Assembly (NCBI GenBank): GCA_035536935.1
Contig: DATLNC010000265.1
Location: forward strand, 1 to 64,000
Source: DATMER01 sp035536935
GTDB taxonomy: Bacteria; Acidobacteriota; Thermoanaerobaculia; Multivoradales; UBA5704
DNA length: 64,000 bases
Direction: 5' to 3'
The translations under genes and the position numbers were made by a program. Of this stretch, positions 35,671-47,778 are shown piece after piece (the stretch's first letter is position 1; each line of letters begins with the position of its first letter). The notes under the pieces were generated by a model, which had not been told where the DNA came from, ran no database searches, and saw only the letters and a program-made list of their open reading frames with translations.

Positions 35671-36240
35671 ATGAACCGGAAGATTTCTGTGGCGTTGGCA
35701 CTCTGGCTGGCCCTGGCGGGCGGCATGCTGACCGCCTGCGACAACGACAGCCGCGAGTCCGTGGAGACGGAGAAGGACGCGCAGGGCAAGACCACGATCC
35801 ATGTGGATGGCGACGAGGTCGAGCGCGAGCTCGACGAGGCAGGAGACAAGGTCGGGCGCGGGCTCGATCAGGCGGGCGAGCAGCTCGAACGTGCCGGAGA
35901 CCAGGTGGCCGAGGGGGCCGAGCAGGTCGGCGCCGCCATCGAGCGTGGCGCCGAGAAGGTCGAGGCCGAGGTCGGCCCGGTCCTCGACGACGCGGCCATC
36001 ACCGCCCGCATCAAGGCCAAGCTGATCGCGGATCCCGAGGTGAAATCCTTCCACATCGACGTGGACACGGTCGATGGCCGCGTTGCCCTCAATGGCAAGG
36101 TCTCCTCGGCGGAGCAGCGCTCCGAGGCCGAGGATCTCGCCCGTGGGACGCAGGGGGTCCGCCAGGTCGTGAACCTGATCCAGGTGGCGGGGCAGGACGT
36201 GCCTCTGCAGACGCCTCCGCCATCCGGTCCGGCCCAGTAA
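35671..36240 (+). CDS. BON-domain lipoprotein
   Basis: A 189-residue protein. The signal peptide ends in the lipobox MLTAC. A long amphipathic helix with a seven/eleven-residue rhythm follows (VERELDEAGDKVGRGLDQ then AGEQLERAGDQVAEGAEQ). A C-terminal BON domain begins DDAAITARIKAKLIADPEV and has VDGRVALNGKVSSAEQ. OsmY-like proteins of this kind protect the envelope under osmotic or envelope stress. Expression may depend on the upstream sigma-54-like promoter and terminator. The start at 35671 is chosen because the longer frame runs through the terminator. Confidence 0.88.
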   Translation: MNRKISVALALWLALAGGMLTACDNDSRESVETEKDAQGKTTIHVDGDEVERELDEAGDKVGRGLDQAGEQLERAGDQVAEGAEQVGAAIERGAEKVEAEVGPVLDDAAITARIKAKLIADPEVKSFHIDVDTVDGRVALNGKVSSAEQRSEAEDLARGTQGVRQVVNLIQVAGQDVPLQTPPPSGPAQ

Positions 36241-36261
36241 AGCAAAACGGCCTGGCCGGGA

Positions 36262-36267
36262 TATGCT
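36262..36267 (+). promoter_or_regulatory. -10 element before the MarC gene
   Basis: TATGCT, fourteen bases before ATG at 36282. Confidence 0.35.
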
Positions 36268-36281
36268 CCCTTGCCAGGCCC

Positions 36282-36884
36282 ATGAACCCCTACATCGAAA
36301 GCTTCCTTCCGCTCTTCGTGGCGATCAACGCGCTCGGCGTGATCCCCATCTACCTGGCGGTCACGGAGGGCATGTCCTCCTCGCAGCGCCGCCGGTTGAC
36401 TCTGCAGGCGGTGGTCACGGCGTCGCTGGTCGCGGTGCTGGTGCTCTTCGCCGGCCAGCTCATCTTCTCGTTGCTGGGGATTACGGTGAACGACCTGCGT
36501 GTCGGCGGCGGGCTGATCCTGCTGGTGCTCAGCATCTCGAACCTGATCTTCGGCGATTACCGGCGCAGGGATCCGCGGACGGATGGTGAGGAGGAGGGGG
36601 AATCGGTGGGCGTGGTACCGCTCGGCATCCCGCTGATCATCGGCCCCGCGGCGATCACGTCTGTCCTGGTGTCGCGGGAAGCCTATGGCTACCTGCCCAC
36701 CCTCACCTCCCTGGTGCTCAACATGATCCTGGTCTTCCTGGTCCTGGCGTTCAGCCCCTGGCTGGGAAGGATCATGGGAACCGCGGTGAGCCGCGCGGTG
36801 GGCAAGGTGTCGAGCCTGTTCCTCGCCGCGATCTCCGTGGCTCTCATCCGCGCCGGGATCGTGGCGATGATTCAGGCACTGTAG
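36282..36884 (+). CDS. MarC family membrane protein
   Basis: A 200-residue protein with six membrane segments. Family motifs are SFLPLFVAINALGVIPIYLA at the start and VVPLGIPLIIGPAAITSVLV in the second half, the duplicated N/G-P pattern of MarC/NAAT proteins. The charged loop (YRRRDPRTDGEEEGE) separates the halves. Members are inner-membrane proteins of uncertain function; some relatives transport neutral amino acids. Confidence 0.92.
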   Translation: MNPYIESFLPLFVAINALGVIPIYLAVTEGMSSSQRRRLTLQAVVTASLVAVLVLFAGQLIFSLLGITVNDLRVGGGLILLVLSISNLIFGDYRRRDPRTDGEEEGESVGVVPLGIPLIIGPAAITSVLVSREAYGYLPTLTSLVLNMILVFLVLAFSPWLGRIMGTAVSRAVGKVSSLFLAAISVALIRAGIVAMIQAL

Positions 36885-36900
36885 CCGTGGAGATTAGGGA

Positions 36901-36924
36901 GTGGGGCGGGCGACCCCGCCCCAC
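36901..36924. terminator. Bidirectional hairpin between marC-like and RiPP genes
   Basis: Ten-base-pair stem GTGGGGCGGG / CCCGCCCCAC with a CGAC loop, between two converging genes. Confidence 0.55.
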
Positions 36925-36931
36925 CAGAAGC

Positions 36932-37096
36932 TCAGCAGAGATTCGTCCCGCAGGTCTGCCCGCAGGTCGCACAGGTTTTATAGCCGCTGTATTCGCAGCG
37001 CAAAGTCACGCCGCCTGCGACCTGTTTGAGGTTCTCCTCGAGACTGACCAGGGTCTCCCGGTTCAGCGTCAGCTTTTTCTTCTCTTTCTTTTTCAT
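36932..37096 (-). CDS. Class I lanthipeptide-like precursor with GG leader
   Basis: A 54-residue peptide not expected from ordinary length cut-offs. The leader MKKKEKKKLTLNRETLVSLE continues with ENLKQVAGG, matching the KLxLNxETLxxL...VxGG leader of the GG-type class I lanthipeptide family known from Bacteroidota and relatives. The 25-residue core holds five Cys and six Ser/Thr in a T..C, S..T-C-x-T-C, T-C, T..C order, suited to lanthionine rings. AGGAG lies seven bases before ATG and TATGAT 25 bases upstream. No LanB, LanC or dedicated transporter lies in the window, so the maturation genes must be elsewhere or missing. Confidence 0.82.
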   Translation of the reverse strand: MKKKEKKKLTLNRETLVSLEENLKQVAGGVTLRCEYSGYKTCATCGQTCGTNLC

Positions 37097-37121
37097 TCAG
37101 CTCTCCTATAGAAGGGTCCCT

Positions 37122-37127
37122 ATCATA
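37122..37127 (-). promoter_or_regulatory. -10 element of the lanthipeptide-like gene
   Basis: TATGAT on the minus strand, upstream of the AGGAG of the precursor gene. The region behind it is the edge of the 21-bp hairpin array. Confidence 0.5.
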
Positions 37128-37145
37128 CTCCCCCTGATCCTGCTT

Positions 37146-37460
37146 GAGCGACTGGGGTAAATCCCCGAGTGTCTCGGGTAAATCCCCGAGCGCCTCGGGT
37201 AAATCCCCGAGCGTCTCGGGGAAATCCCCGAGTGACTGGGGGAAATCCCCGAGTGACTGGGGGAAATCCCCGACTATCTCGGGTAAATCCCCGAGTTACT
37301 GGGGGAAATCCCTGAGTATCTCGGGTAAATCCCCGAGTGACTGGGGGAAATCCCTGAGTATCTCGGGTAAATCCCTGAGTGACTGGGGGAAATCCCCGAG
37401 AACCTCGGGGATGCCCCCGAGGGTCTCAAGTGAACCCCCCGCGTGCTCGGGGGACCGGGA
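37146..37460. repeat. Tandem hairpin array 2, 21-bp period
   Basis: About fourteen head-to-tail 21-bp units; the ATCCCCGAG phase recurs at 37161, 37182, 37203 and so on every 21 bases to 37392, then degenerates. Each unit can pair a CTCGGG or CTGGGG arm with the CCCGAG arm around an AAAT loop. The array fills the gap between the divergent RiPP precursor and a metalloprotease-like gene. Because 21 is a multiple of three, all frames stay open, but no coding signal is seen. Confidence 0.92.
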
Positions 37461-37471
37461 GAGGGTCCGGA

Positions 37472-37477
37472 TAAGAT
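37472..37477 (+). promoter_or_regulatory. -10 element, leaderless promoter after array 2
   Basis: TAAGAT, seven bases before the ATG at 37485. Confidence 0.45.
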
Positions 37478-37484
37478 GCCCCAC

Positions 37485-38396
37485 ATGCGCCGGAAGCTCC
37501 TCGCCCTGCTTTTCTTCTTCCTGCTGCCTACTCTCACGGCGGCGCAGCGCCCTCCGGAACTGATCGTCCAGGCTCCCCCTTCCCTGGAACGGGCTGCGGC
37601 GAAGGTGCGGTCGGTCGAGCCGGGACGGCTGCTCGATGCCATGCGCCTGGTGGGGCTTGAAGATCCCGGTCCGCCCATCCAGGTGCTCCTGGGGCCGGAA
37701 GGGTCCGATCTCGCGATGGTGCCGCCCTGGGTGTCGGGCTACGCATTCGGGGAGGAAGGAGTGATCGTGCTCCTCCCGGCCAGGGCTCCTTCCTATCCCG
37801 ATTCCTCGCTCGAAGAGCTCCTCCGGCACGAGGTGGCGCACGTGCTCGTGGCACGGGCCGCGGGCGGCCAGCCGCTGCCGCGCTGGTTCCACGAGGGGCT
37901 GGCCATGATCGCCGGACTGAGCTGGGGGCTCGACGACCGCTCCCAGCTCACGCTGACCATGGTCGGCGACAGCGAGGTGTCCCTGGAGCAGCTCGAGCGG
38001 GAGTTCCGCGGAGAGCGGGGGGCGGTGCGGGGCGCCTACGCCATGGCCGGCGCCTTCGTCAACGACCTGCTCCGGCGGCATGGCGACGACGCGGCTGCCC
38101 GCATCCTGGCCGAGGTGGCGCGGGGTCTCTCGTTCGAGGACGCCTTTCAGAGCGCCACGGGGACGTCGCTCGCAGAGGCGGAGCACGCCTTCTGGCGGCG
38201 CCAGACCCTCTGGTACCGCTGGGTGCCGCTCCTGACCAGCTCGGTCACGCTCTGGCTGCTGATCACGCTGCTGGCGATCTGGGCGATGGGCAAGCGGCGG
38301 GCCCGGGACGCGGCTCAGCGCCGGATGTGGGAAGAAGAGGAAGAGCGCCGGCTCGCCGAAGTCCTTCCTCAGGCACCCGACGAGCCGGTCAATTGA
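37485..38396 (+). CDS. Membrane-anchored gluzincin-like metalloprotease (MA-like)
   Basis: A 303-residue protein with a signal peptide (LLALLFFFLLPTLTAAQ). The zinc site is LRHEVAHVLVARAAGG with the third ligand in PRWFHEGLAMIAG, the HExxH...E pattern of peptidase-MA-like proteins. A single C-terminal membrane helix (VTLWLLITLLAIWAMG) and a short cytoplasmic charged tail end it. It should be an outward-facing membrane-bound peptidase. The start at 37485 follows TAAGAT by seven bases; a second ATG is at 37476. It abuts the converging secreted protease gene with no gap. Confidence 0.82.
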   Translation: MRRKLLALLFFFLLPTLTAAQRPPELIVQAPPSLERAAAKVRSVEPGRLLDAMRLVGLEDPGPPIQVLLGPEGSDLAMVPPWVSGYAFGEEGVIVLLPARAPSYPDSSLEELLRHEVAHVLVARAAGGQPLPRWFHEGLAMIAGLSWGLDDRSQLTLTMVGDSEVSLEQLEREFRGERGAVRGAYAMAGAFVNDLLRRHGDDAAARILAEVARGLSFEDAFQSATGTSLAEAEHAFWRRQTLWYRWVPLLTSSVTLWLLITLLAIWAMGKRRARDAAQRRMWEEEEERRLAEVLPQAPDEPVN

Positions 38397-40475
38397 CTAC
38401 AAGTAATAACCGACCACGTCGAGCACGAAGTGCGTGCTCCCCGCGGAGGTGTTCTGGACTCCAAGCGTGCCGGCTGCATCCGTCGAGAGCATCAGGATGG
38501 AGCTGCTGGCCCGGGTCTGCCCGGGGCCGAAGTTGACGACGCTGGTCCCCATGGGGAAGGCATTGCCGGGGAAGACCTGGAAACTGCCGGTAGCGCTCGA
38601 TCCTGTCGAGGTGACGTTGACCACGACCGCCTTCGCGTTCGCCGGAACCCCGCAGTTGCCCGCGATCGGGAAGGTGCGGACCTGGAGGGCCGACAGCGCC
38701 GGCCCGCCGCGCGTGCCGTTCGCGTTGCGCGTATCGACTACCCGGCAAGCCGGCACGGTGTAGAAGTCCGCCAGGGATGACGGCGGCGCGTAGAAGAAAC
38801 CGTTGGCGAGGCTGGAGCTCTGGCCGTTGACGTTGGTCACGGCCACGGCCACCTTGCCCGTGGGCTTGGCGGGAGTCACGGCGGTGATGCGGGTGGAGTT
38901 GACCACGACGACCGAGCTCGCCGCGGTGCCGCCGAAGGTGACGGTCGCGCCGGCCAGAAAGCCCGTGCCCGTGATCGAGACCGCGGTGCCGCCCGCTGTC
39001 GTCCCGGTCTTCGGGCCCACCGCGGCGACGACCGGCGGCGCAACGGGGGCAGCCGCCGGGAAGATGCAGGAGGCCGTCGCGTTCTGGATCGCCGGGGCCA
39101 GCTTCTCGGAGATGGTGCGCGGGTGGAACACGGTCTTCGAGGTGCAGCCGGACAGGCCCGAGACGTGACAGTAGCTCATCAGCGTGCCGGTGACACTGGT
39201 CATGCCGTTGATGGTCTGCGCGGCCGGGCAGCTCTTGGCGCCGGCGAAGCAGCCGCTCTCGGCGTTGTAGCAGTTGTCGATCGGCGTGCTGTAGCAGTGG
39301 GTGTGCGGCGAGCCGAAGTTGTGGCCGAGCTCGTGGGCCACGACCAGGATGTCGCCCGAGCTCGGGGTGGTGCCGGTCGTGTAGACCTGGCTGAAGGTCG
39401 TGCCGTAATACTTGCTGCACAGGCTGGTGAGCCACCCGATTCCCGAGGCGCCGCCCTTATCCTGCGGCTGCTTGCCGGATAGCATCATGGCGAGCGCGCG
39501 GGTGACGCCGGCGTGGGTGGTGTTCCAGATGTTGGAGAACTCCTGCAGCTTGGCCGAGCTGGCATTGCCGCTGGTCTCCTGGGTGTACGGGTCCGGCGTC
39601 GTCGAGGGGCGCAGGAAGGTCTGGCCCTGGAGGAGCCGCACCAGCGCGTCGCGCTCGTAGATCACCGTCATCGAGGCGATCAGGCTGGCGATGTAGTTCG
39701 TCGCCGTGGTCGTGTTGTTCCCGAACTTGATGGAGAGGAGCTCGTTGTCGGTGTCCACGGCGATCGTCGCGGTGTGCAGGGTGGTGATCGCCTCGGCGGT
39801 GACGGACCCGGCCGGCGCGGTGGCCTTGGCCTTCGCCTCGTCGGCCATCCGCTCGCTCATCTCCTGCATCTCCTGCATGAAGTCGAGGGGAGCGCCGCTC
39901 TGGCCGCAGGCCCAGGAGGACTGCTCGCCCCGCTCCTTGAGGAAGACCTCGGCCGGGGCGACGAGATGGCTCCGGGTACCGTGCTTGACGGCCAGGTTGG
40001 GGACGTGGCTCAGCGGGTGGATCTCGTGGAACGCGTCGCGGGTCTGCGTGAAGCCGTTCACGTGGCCGGTGTCCGGATCGACCGCGGCGAAGACCGTCAC
40101 CTCGGGATTGTCCGCCGCCGTACCGGAGAAGAACGCGAGCCGCGAGCGCGGTATCTCCCGCTGACGCCGGCCCTCGATCACGAAGATCTTGGCGCCGGGA
40201 GCATAGACGTCGAAGCGGGTCAGGAGCACGTCGGCCCGGGCATCGGGACCCACCGGCCAGTCCGCCACCCGCACCGTCGTGTTCTCGGCCGCCTTCAGAA
40301 GGCCCGGCACGAGCTCCTCGCCGAATGACACGACCTCCGCCCGCTCGCTCGTTCCCTTCGCCTCGATCAGCTCACCCTGGACCGCGGCCCGGATCTGGAC
40401 CGGCGGCGCGGCCAGCACGGGGCCGGCTGCGAGGATGAGAAGACTCAGGGCGAAGAGGGTGCGGAGCTTCGTCAT
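38397..40475 (-). CDS. Secreted reprolysin-like metalloprotease with TIG domain
   Basis: A 692-residue protein with a signal peptide (FALSLLILAAGPVLA), a long propeptide, and a metzincin catalytic domain with VVAHELGHNFGSPHTHCY (HExxHxxGxxH) and Met-turn GTLMSYCH. A TIG/IPT domain follows (VGPKTGTTAGGTAVSITG, then GTGFLAGATVTFGG). The last about 130 residues (FYTVPACRVVDTR, TVVVNVTST-like strands, FVLDVVGYYL) form a beta-rich module common at the end of secreted acidobacterial proteins. GAGGAG lies eight bases before ATG. It should act extracellularly on proteins. Confidence 0.9.
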   Translation of the reverse strand: MTKLRTLFALSLLILAAGPVLAAPPVQIRAAVQGELIEAKGTSERAEVVSFGEELVPGLLKAAENTTVRVADWPVGPDARADVLLTRFDVYAPGAKIFVIEGRRQREIPRSRLAFFSGTAADNPEVTVFAAVDPDTGHVNGFTQTRDAFHEIHPLSHVPNLAVKHGTRSHLVAPAEVFLKERGEQSSWACGQSGAPLDFMQEMQEMSERMADEAKAKATAPAGSVTAEAITTLHTATIAVDTDNELLSIKFGNNTTTATNYIASLIASMTVIYERDALVRLLQGQTFLRPSTTPDPYTQETSGNASSAKLQEFSNIWNTTHAGVTRALAMMLSGKQPQDKGGASGIGWLTSLCSKYYGTTFSQVYTTGTTPSSGDILVVAHELGHNFGSPHTHCYSTPIDNCYNAESGCFAGAKSCPAAQTINGMTSVTGTLMSYCHVSGLSGCTSKTVFHPRTISEKLAPAIQNATASCIFPAAAPVAPPVVAAVGPKTGTTAGGTAVSITGTGFLAGATVTFGGTAASSVVVVNSTRITAVTPAKPTGKVAVAVTNVNGQSSSLANGFFYAPPSSLADFYTVPACRVVDTRNANGTRGGPALSALQVRTFPIAGNCGVPANAKAVVVNVTSTGSSATGSFQVFPGNAFPMGTSVVNFGPGQTRASSSILMLSTDAAGTLGVQNTSAGSTHFVLDVVGYYL

Positions 40476-40568
40476 TCACTGATCTCCTCGTGCAAACGCC
40501 TGGATACTTATGCGTAACCCTCTATCAAACAACGAGAGCGGCCAGAAACTTCCCAACATGCCAACGCA

Positions 40569-40580
40569 TTTGGCATGCCA
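40569..40580. promoter_or_regulatory. Palindromic operator-like site
   Basis: TTGGCATGCCAA is a perfect 12-bp palindrome. A further half-site (ATGCCAA) lies just before it, giving three half-sites within about 27 bp upstream of the metalloprotease gene. Confidence 0.4.
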
Positions 40581-40621
40581 ATGTTAATCGGCTGGAAACA
40601 AAGGGGATCTAGAGATGCAGG

Positions 40622-40655
40622 GACAGTTTCTGTCCGGTCTGCTGGACAGAAACTG

Positions 40656-40657
<2 letters not shown>
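40622..40657 (-). terminator. 14-bp stem hairpin overlapping the clpA stop
   Basis: GACAGTTTCTGTCC and its exact complement are separated by eight bases. The stem begins inside the clpA TGA. No T-run follows, so it may be a processing or stability element rather than a simple terminator. Confidence 0.5.
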
Positions 40658-42938
<2,281 letters not shown>

Positions 42939-42951
42939 TTGTTCCTTGAGC

Positions 42952-43290
42952 TTACTCGTCTCGTTCTTCGGCCGGCTCGATGGTGAGGAGGAGCGGCATG
43001 CCGTTCTCCTGCGCGTCGGCCATCACTTCGGCCACCTTGGTTTCGGCCATGTCCTTGCTCGGGTAGATCCCGGCGACTCCGACCCCTTTGTGGTGAACCT
43101 GGAGCATGACATGAGTGGCCTCGGGGGGCGATTTGTGGAAGTGGGTCATCAGGATGTGCACGACGAATTCCATGGTCGTGAAGTCGTCGTTGTGGAGCAG
43201 CACCTTCCACTTCCGCGGGCGCTTCGTCTTGCGCCGCTTCTCGGTGGCGACCCCGGTCTCCTGCTCTGGATCAAACACGAATCGAGCCAT
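42952..43290 (-). CDS. clpS: ClpS adaptor protein
   Basis: A 112-residue protein with the N-degron pocket motifs KVLLHNDDFTTMEFVVHILM and HFHKSPPEATHVMLQVHHKG then GVGIY-type AGIYPSKDMAETK. The flexible N-terminus is typical. It delivers N-end-rule substrates to ClpA, encoded immediately downstream. Confidence 0.96.
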   Translation of the reverse strand: MARFVFDPEQETGVATEKRRKTKRPRKWKVLLHNDDFTTMEFVVHILMTHFHKSPPEATHVMLQVHHKGVGVAGIYPSKDMAETKVAEVMADAQENGMPLLLTIEPAEERDE

Positions 43291-43338
43291 ACCGATTCCA
43301 CGTTAGCGGAGGGGGGAGGACGGAGGCAAGCGGGGAGA

Positions 43339-43365
43339 AGCCCGGCCGGAGGTCCCGGCCGGGCT
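43339..43365 (-). terminator. Hairpin after the 43377 hydrolase gene
   Basis: Eleven-base-pair stem AGCCCGGCCGG / CCGGCCGGGCT around a five-base loop, just beyond the stop. Confidence 0.6.
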
Positions 43366-43376
43366 AGGGGTCGCGA

Positions 43377-44633
43377 TCAGTGGCCCTGGATCCAGCTCAG
43401 GACCGGCTGCCAGAAGAGCGACTCGCCGTCGGTGGCGAGGAAGATGTCGCCGTGGCCGATCTCGACGAGCTGGGCCGCGGCGGGCTGCAGGTCGACGACG
43501 TGGGAGGTCACGTCCTGGCTGCCCAGGAGGGTCGTGGTGTAGATCCCGCTCTCGCCGAAGCCGCCATTGGCGCCCAGGTAGAAGACCGGCACCTTGATGT
43601 CGGCCAGGTGGTCATCGAAGGCCACCTCGGCGATCGACGGGTCGTCGCAGGTGGAGGCATCGGCGTCGCGGCCAACCTTGACTGGCTCGAAGGGGGAGGC
43701 CCCCAGCTCCAGGGCGAGCAGCGACGACTCGGGCGAGTAGAGCAGGCCGGTCGGGGTCGGCAGCGGGGTGGTCGGCTCGAAGGAGCCGCCGGTGAAGTGG
43801 TACAGGGGAACCGGAGCCAGGCCCGGGGGGAGCAGGATGAAGGTCAGCGAGCCGACCGCGAGCGACGCCTGGTGGTTCGTGAAGCCCGGGATGAACTGCG
43901 ACGCATCGTTCGGGTTGGCGACCGCCGCCTGGCCGATCAGGCTGACCACGACGCCGGTGGGGTTCTGGTAGGTGCCGGCATCCAACTGCGCCTGCGAGCC
44001 CAGGTAGCGGGTGCAGGCCGCCTGGCGGAAGTCCTCGTTGTCCGTCTTCAGATAGATGTCCGTGGGGATGAAGCCGCTCACCTGACGCAGGCCGGGCGGC
44101 ACCTGGGACTCGGCGTTGAGGTAGGCGTAGCCGATCTGCCCGCCGCGGCTCCAGCCGAGGAGGAGCATCTTGCCGAAGCCGTTGCCGGTGGCGAGGCGGA
44201 CGCTGCGGGCCACGCCCAGGGCGACGCCGAGGTCGCGGGCATCCTGTTCGATGCCCCAGTCCTGCATGAAGGAGAAGTCGGTGGTAGTGCCGGGCACCTG
44301 GGTCCAGCGGTAGTCGATGCCCCAGACGTCGATGCCGTTCTCGGCGAGGTAGACCGGGAGGTTGTTCACCGGGTCGGAGAGGAAGGCAGGGCGGAAGCCC
44401 CAGATGTCGCCATGGGCCATCATCAGGGCCTTCTTGGCGCGGGCTGGCACCCCGGGGGCGTCCTCCCGGACTACGCGGTGAATGCCGATGACGTCGTTCG
44501 CACCCGGTCCGACCGGGACCTTGAACGAGTACTCGGCGATGTTGCCGGTGAGGATTCGGCGCTCGGGAGCATCCTGGGCAGCGGTGAGCCCGGGCAGTGC
44601 CAGGGCGAAAAGGAAGACGGCAATCTTGCGCAT
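43377..44633 (-). CDS. Secreted alpha/beta-hydrolase-like protein, paralog A
   Basis: A 418-residue protein; the start at 44633 has GGAG nine bases upstream and opens a signal peptide (FLFALALPGLTAAQ). The alpha/beta-hydrolase core contains ALMMAHGDIWG, GIDVWGIDYRW and the nucleophile elbow LLLGWSRGGQIGYAYL (Ser). A late acid/His pair lies in VPVFYLGANGGFGES and VEIGHGDIFLA. The neighbouring gene encodes a clear paralog with the same block order. The substrate is unknown; a secreted esterase or lipase is the simplest reading. Confidence 0.8.
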   Translation of the reverse strand: MRKIAVFLFALALPGLTAAQDAPERRILTGNIAEYSFKVPVGPGANDVIGIHRVVREDAPGVPARAKKALMMAHGDIWGFRPAFLSDPVNNLPVYLAENGIDVWGIDYRWTQVPGTTTDFSFMQDWGIEQDARDLGVALGVARSVRLATGNGFGKMLLLGWSRGGQIGYAYLNAESQVPPGLRQVSGFIPTDIYLKTDNEDFRQAACTRYLGSQAQLDAGTYQNPTGVVVSLIGQAAVANPNDASQFIPGFTNHQASLAVGSLTFILLPPGLAPVPLYHFTGGSFEPTTPLPTPTGLLYSPESSLLALELGASPFEPVKVGRDADASTCDDPSIAEVAFDDHLADIKVPVFYLGANGGFGESGIYTTTLLGSQDVTSHVVDLQPAAAQLVEIGHGDIFLATDGESLFWQPVLSWIQGH

Positions 44634-44673
44634 TTGTCGTATCTCCAAGGGGTTAGACCCAGATCCAAGTTGA

Positions 44674-44698
44674 GAGCCCGACCGTGCTGGCCGGGCTC
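44674..44698 (-). terminator. Hairpin after the 44732 hydrolase gene
   Basis: GAGCCCG / CGGGCTC stem, extended by ACC and GG, between the two paralogous genes. Confidence 0.5.
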
Positions 44699-44731
44699 AC
44701 CTGGAGATACGCAGGGAAGAAGAAATCCCGC

Positions 44732-46057
44732 CTAGTGGCTTTGAATCCAATTCAGGATCGGCTGCCAGACGAGGCTCTGGGCATTGGCCGCGAGGAAGAT
44801 GTCGGCGTGGCCGAACTCGGCGAGCTGGCCCGCGGGGGGCTGCAGGTCCACGATGAGGCTGGTCACGTCATGGCTCCCGAGGAGCGTCGTCGTGTAGATC
44901 CCCAGGCTGCCGATGCCGCCGTTGCCACCCACGTAGAGGACCGGTACTTCGATGTCGCCCAGGTGGTCGTCGAAAGGCACGTCCGCGATGCTCTCGTCGT
45001 CGCAGTTGGCCGCATCGGCGTCCAGCAGCTCCCTCGCCGGCTGGAAGGGCGCGGAGCCCTTTTCCAGAGCCAGGAGAGAGGACTCCGGCGTGTAGAGGAG
45101 ACCGGTGGGCAGGCTCTGGGCGTCAAAGGTGCCGCCTGCGAAGTGGTAGAGGGGTGACGGGCCCAGGCCCGGCGGGAAGAAGAGGAAGGTCATCGAGCCC
45201 ACGGCCAGTGACGCCTGCCGGTTCGTGAAACCGGGGAGGATCGGCGAGGCGCCGTTGGGATCGGTCACCGCCAGCTGCCAGATCGTGAGGACGAGCGTGC
45301 CGTTGCCGTTCGCGAACGTGCCGGCCTGCCAGGATGGCAGACTGCCCAGATAGCGGGTGCAGGCCGCCTGCCGCAGCTCCTCGACATCCGTCTTCAGGTA
45401 GATGTCCACCGGGATGAAGCCGCGGACCTGCTGCAGGCGGACCGGGAGCTGGGACTCGCTGTCGAGGTAGGCATAGCCGATCTGGCCGCCGCGGCTCCAT
45501 CCGAGGAGGAGCATCTTCCCGGAGCCGTCGTTGGTCGCGAAGCGGACGCCTCGGGCCAGGGCCAGCGCCACGCCCAGGTCGCGGGCGTCGCGCTCGATCC
45601 CCCAGTTCTTCATGAACGAGAGGTCGGTGGTGGTCGCCGGCACGAGGGTCCAGCCGAAGTCGATCCCCCAGACGTCGATGCCGTTGCGGGCCAGGAACAC
45701 GGGCAGGCTGTGCTCCGGGTCGGCCAGGAAGGCGGCGCGGAAGTTCCAGATGTCGCCATGGGCCATCATCAGGGCCTTGGACGTGCGCACCGGCCTCCAG
45801 GGCGACCTCTCCTTGACCACCCGGTGGATGCCGATCACGTCGTACTGGCCCTTTCCGACCGGAATGCGGAAGGAGTACTCGGCGATGTTGCCAGCGAGGA
45901 TCCGGCGAGCGGGCTGGATGTTCTCGCAGGCGCTCGCGGACCTGGAGACCCGGGAGCAGATCTCGGTGACGGCGGTCCGAAAGGCATCCCTCCGCGCACC
46001 TTGCGCGTAGGTTGGAAGAGCCAGGAAGAAGAGGACGAGGAGGGCGGTCTTGCGCAT
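44732..46057 (-). CDS. Secreted alpha/beta-hydrolase-like protein, paralog B
   Basis: A 441-residue paralog of the 43377 gene product. Shared blocks include RRILAGNIAEYSFRIPVG, ALMMAHGDIWNF, GIDVWGIDFGW, LLLGWSRGGQIGYAYLDSES, TRYLGSL and VEL-type C-terminal GHADIFLAANAQS. The signal peptide is LLVLFFLALPTYAQG; TAGGAG lies six bases before ATG. An extra Cys-containing insert (TEICSRVSRSASACENIQ) near the N-terminus is absent from paralog A. The tandem arrangement points to local duplication. The function is unknown. Confidence 0.8.
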   Translation of the reverse strand: MRKTALLVLFFLALPTYAQGARRDAFRTAVTEICSRVSRSASACENIQPARRILAGNIAEYSFRIPVGKGQYDVIGIHRVVKERSPWRPVRTSKALMMAHGDIWNFRAAFLADPEHSLPVFLARNGIDVWGIDFGWTLVPATTTDLSFMKNWGIERDARDLGVALALARGVRFATNDGSGKMLLLGWSRGGQIGYAYLDSESQLPVRLQQVRGFIPVDIYLKTDVEELRQAACTRYLGSLPSWQAGTFANGNGTLVLTIWQLAVTDPNGASPILPGFTNRQASLAVGSMTFLFFPPGLGPSPLYHFAGGTFDAQSLPTGLLYTPESSLLALEKGSAPFQPARELLDADAANCDDESIADVPFDDHLGDIEVPVLYVGGNGGIGSLGIYTTTLLGSHDVTSLIVDLQPPAGQLAEFGHADIFLAANAQSLVWQPILNWIQSH

Positions 46058-46083
46058 CGGCGTCTCCTATGAAGAGGCCGATC

Positions 46084-47673
<1,590 letters not shown>

Positions 47674-47736
47674 GGCGGATGTGCAAACGCCTGAGAGCTT
47701 CCGTTTGTTCCGGAGCGGGAGGATATCAGAGAGAAC

Positions 47737-47763
47737 GGGGTCCGGGGAGAGCCCCCGGACCCC
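47737..47763 (-). terminator. Hairpin after the 47779 gene
   Basis: Eleven-base-pair stem GGGGTCCGGGG / CCCCGGACCCC with a short loop, 16 bases beyond the stop. Confidence 0.6.
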
Positions 47764-47778
47764 TCGGTGGAGGGAGGG

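Noticed and set aside
37144..37563. Open frame through the 21-bp array encoding seven-residue GKSPSxS/W repeats
   Set aside because: The array keeps all frames open because 21 is divisible by three. The frame starts at TTG without a ribosome site and runs into the next gene.
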